From NCBI GenBank assembly GCA_964577055.1, contig CAZNWC010000026.1, positions 1 to 7,224 of the forward strand: 7,224 bases of DNA, read 5' to 3'. Origin of the DNA: PNNG01 sp964577055. Its GTDB lineage: Bacteria > Bacteroidota > Bacteroidia > UBA7662. This document shows, piece by piece, positions 5,835-7,224 of this stretch (its first letter is position 1; each line of letters opens with the position of its first letter). The notes beneath the pieces were generated by a model. The model saw only the letters and a program-made list of their open reading frames with translations. It did not search any database and was not told the origin of the DNA. A program made the position numbers and the translations under genes.

Positions 5835-7184
5835 ATGAAAAAACTACTTTCCCTGATGATACTGGCAACACTCGCTGTGGCTTGCGGCAGTAAAGACGAT
5901 AAAAAACAAGAAGGGGCAGAAACTTTGCCACCACCACCCAAAGACCAATTGGTTATTTATGAAGTATTTGTTAGGAATTTCAGTCCCGAAGGCTCATTTC
6001 GTGGTGTAATTGCTGGTCTCGACAGTCTCAAATCGTTAGGGGTAAATACCCTGTGGCTCATGCCTATTCATCCTGTTGGGGTAAAGAACCGCAAGGGTGA
6101 ATATGGATCGCCTTATTCAATTCGCGATTTCTATGACGTAAATCCTGAATTCGGAACAAAAGAAGATTTCAAAGCGCTTGTGGATGCCGTACACGCCAAA
6201 GGAATGTATATCATCATCGATTTGGTCGCCAATCACAGCGCATTCGACAATGCGTGGATAGAACAGCATCCTGATTGGTACACGCGTAACGACTCTGGAC
6301 AAATAGTACCTCCTGTTGCAGATTGGTCTGACGTTGCCGACTTGAATTACGACAATCCGGAAGTGCCAGAAGAAATGACAAAAGTCATGGAATATTGGGT
6401 CAAGGAATTCGACATTGATGGTTACCGCTGCGACGTAGCTGAAATGGTTCCCACTCCTTTTTGGGCTGCTTCCATCAAACGTATTCAAGCCATTAAGCCT
6501 GTGATCATGTTGGCTGAAGGTGCCAAGCCCGAATTGTATGAAGCTGGCTTTGACTTCACCTATGGTTGGGAAGTGTACCACCAATTGAAAAAGATATTCA
6601 ATGGAGAATCGGCCACCAGTTTTGCAATGGTTGCTCAATCTGAAACGGCAAAAGTAATTGCTGGCGGACGTTTGATGCGCTTTATCACCAACCACGACGA
6701 AACTTCGTGGGACGACGTTCCCGTGAATTTGTTCAAGAGCAGAGAAGGCTCATTGGCAGCCTTCGCCGCAAGCATATTTCTTCCAAGTATTCCTTTGATT
6801 TACAACGGGCAAGAAGTGGGGCATCCCGAAAAAATGAATCTCTTCGAGAAAAATGAGATTAGCTGGACGGCCAACGCCTACATGCGCGACGCTTACAAGC
6901 AAATGCTTTCGGTTTATCACAATGAAGCTGTTTTGCGCGGCAATGAAATCACCTACCTCGATAGCACTTCAACCGACGTAATCATGTACCAACGTGGAAC
7001 GGGAGACCAGTCTTTATTCATTTTGGTGAATGTGCGGGGAGAATTGAGCAAAGTAAGTCTTCCTGCTTCGCTTCAAGGAAAAACAATGCTAAACTTACTG
7101 ACTGGCAAAACAGTGATGCTGCAGCAAGAATTAAACATCATTGACTATGGGGTGTATGTGCTGAAGCCGGCAGCCCTCAGTTAA
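5835..7184 (+). CDS. GH13 alpha-amylase-family lipoprotein, probably surface-exposed
   Basis: A 449-residue glycoside hydrolase of family 13, acting on alpha-glucans or maltooligosaccharides; exact linkage preference is not readable. It starts with a lipoprotein signal peptide (MKKLLSLMIL, then LAVAC with Cys17 lipidated). The following GSKDDKK resembles the lipoprotein export signal that sends Bacteroidota lipoproteins to the cell surface. The (beta/alpha)8 barrel spans about residues 37-360. Region I is DLVANH (129-134), region V-like ADLNYDNPEV (168-177), region II GYRCDVAEMVP with nucleophile Asp200 (196-206), region III LAEG with acid/base Glu228, and region IV FITNHD with Asp288. All three catalytic carboxylates are present. 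A beta-rich C domain occupies about 368-447; no carbohydrate-binding module is seen. Frame-open sequence extends to 5787, but the ATG at 5835 gives a proper signal peptide. It follows its own terminator and promoter, so it is probably transcribed alone or with the gene starting at 7195; no SusCD pair is visible. Confidence 0.92.
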   Translation: MKKLLSLMILATLAVACGSKDDKKQEGAETLPPPPKDQLVIYEVFVRNFSPEGSFRGVIAGLDSLKSLGVNTLWLMPIHPVGVKNRKGEYGSPYSIRDFYDVNPEFGTKEDFKALVDAVHAKGMYIIIDLVANHSAFDNAWIEQHPDWYTRNDSGQIVPPVADWSDVADLNYDNPEVPEEMTKVMEYWVKEFDIDGYRCDVAEMVPTPFWAASIKRIQAIKPVIMLAEGAKPELYEAGFDFTYGWEVYHQLKKIFNGESATSFAMVAQSETAKVIAGGRLMRFITNHDETSWDDVPVNLFKSREGSLAAFAASIFLPSIPLIYNGQEVGHPEKMNLFEKNEISWTANAYMRDAYKQMLSVYHNEAVLRGNEITYLDSTSTDVIMYQRGTGDQSLFILVNVRGELSKVSLPASLQGKTMLNLLTGKTVMLQQELNIIDYGVYVLKPAALS

Positions 7185-7194
7185 ATTTCTCATC

Positions 7195-7224
7195 ATGCGC
7201 AAACGACTCGACCCAGCCAATCAG
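7195..7224 (+). CDS. Start of an unidentified gene, cut by the right edge
   Basis: An ATG ten bases after the GH13 stop opens a frame (MRKRLDPANQ) that runs to the edge of the window without a stop. The short spacing and same strand suggest it is co-transcribed with the GH13 gene, and no terminator lies between them. Ten codons are too few to name a family, and the frame could be fortuitous. Confidence 0.4.
   Translation, partial: MRKRLDPANQ

Noticed and set aside
6117..6695. Minus-strand open frame of 192 codons inside the GH13 gene
   Set aside because: It lies wholly opposite conserved GH13 catalytic regions and its translation has no domain-like pattern.

Overview
The window reads as chromosomal DNA of a member of the Bacteroidota. 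Four things point there. It has a PorQ-type outer-membrane component of the type IX secretion system, which is confined to that phylum. It has a LuxE/PaaK-like stand-alone acyl-protein synthetase of the kind common in Bacteroidota. No gene has a clear Shine-Dalgarno sequence before its start. Short TAnnTTTG elements, the -7 promoter consensus of this phylum, lie just upstream of several starts. Genus and family cannot be decided from the window.

Positions 1-2977 (+ strand) hold the end of a fatty-acid beta-oxidation operon: a thiolase (fadA type, cut by the left edge) followed after 11 bases by a 600-residue acyl-CoA dehydrogenase with a VLCAD/ACAD9-like C-terminal extension. The operon ends in a strong intrinsic terminator (2999-3031). 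Together the two enzymes give the first (dehydrogenation) and last (thiolysis) steps of the cycle. The hydratase/3-hydroxyacyl-CoA dehydrogenase that supplies the middle steps would be expected to the left of the window.

Positions 3088-4652 (- strand) hold a two-gene operon: an unrecognised small lipoprotein (4191-4652), translationally coupled through a TGATG junction to porQ (3136-4191). A weaker hairpin plus T-run (3088-3117) is a plausible terminator for it, so the fad and porQ operons converge on a 158-base spacer with a terminator for each direction.

A 67-base divergent spacer (4653-4719) carries opposed TAnnTTTG elements only 3-4 bases from each start codon, which suggests leaderless or nearly leaderless transcripts both ways. 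It also carries an inverted repeat. To its right on the + strand are the LuxE-like gene (4720-5751), a terminator (5756-5788), a probable promoter overlapping that terminator's T-run, and a lipid-anchored GH13 alpha-amylase-family enzyme (5835-7184) with all catalytic residues. A further reading frame starts at 7195 and leaves the window after ten codons.

Most of the window is ordinary housekeeping and cell-envelope content. I see no CRISPR, tRNA, rRNA, transposon or phage signal and no clearly new multi-gene system. The points most worth a second look are the unknown lipoprotein coupled to porQ, the compact divergent promoter, and the LuxE-like protein with an altered nucleotide-binding loop and no luciferase or reductase genes around it.
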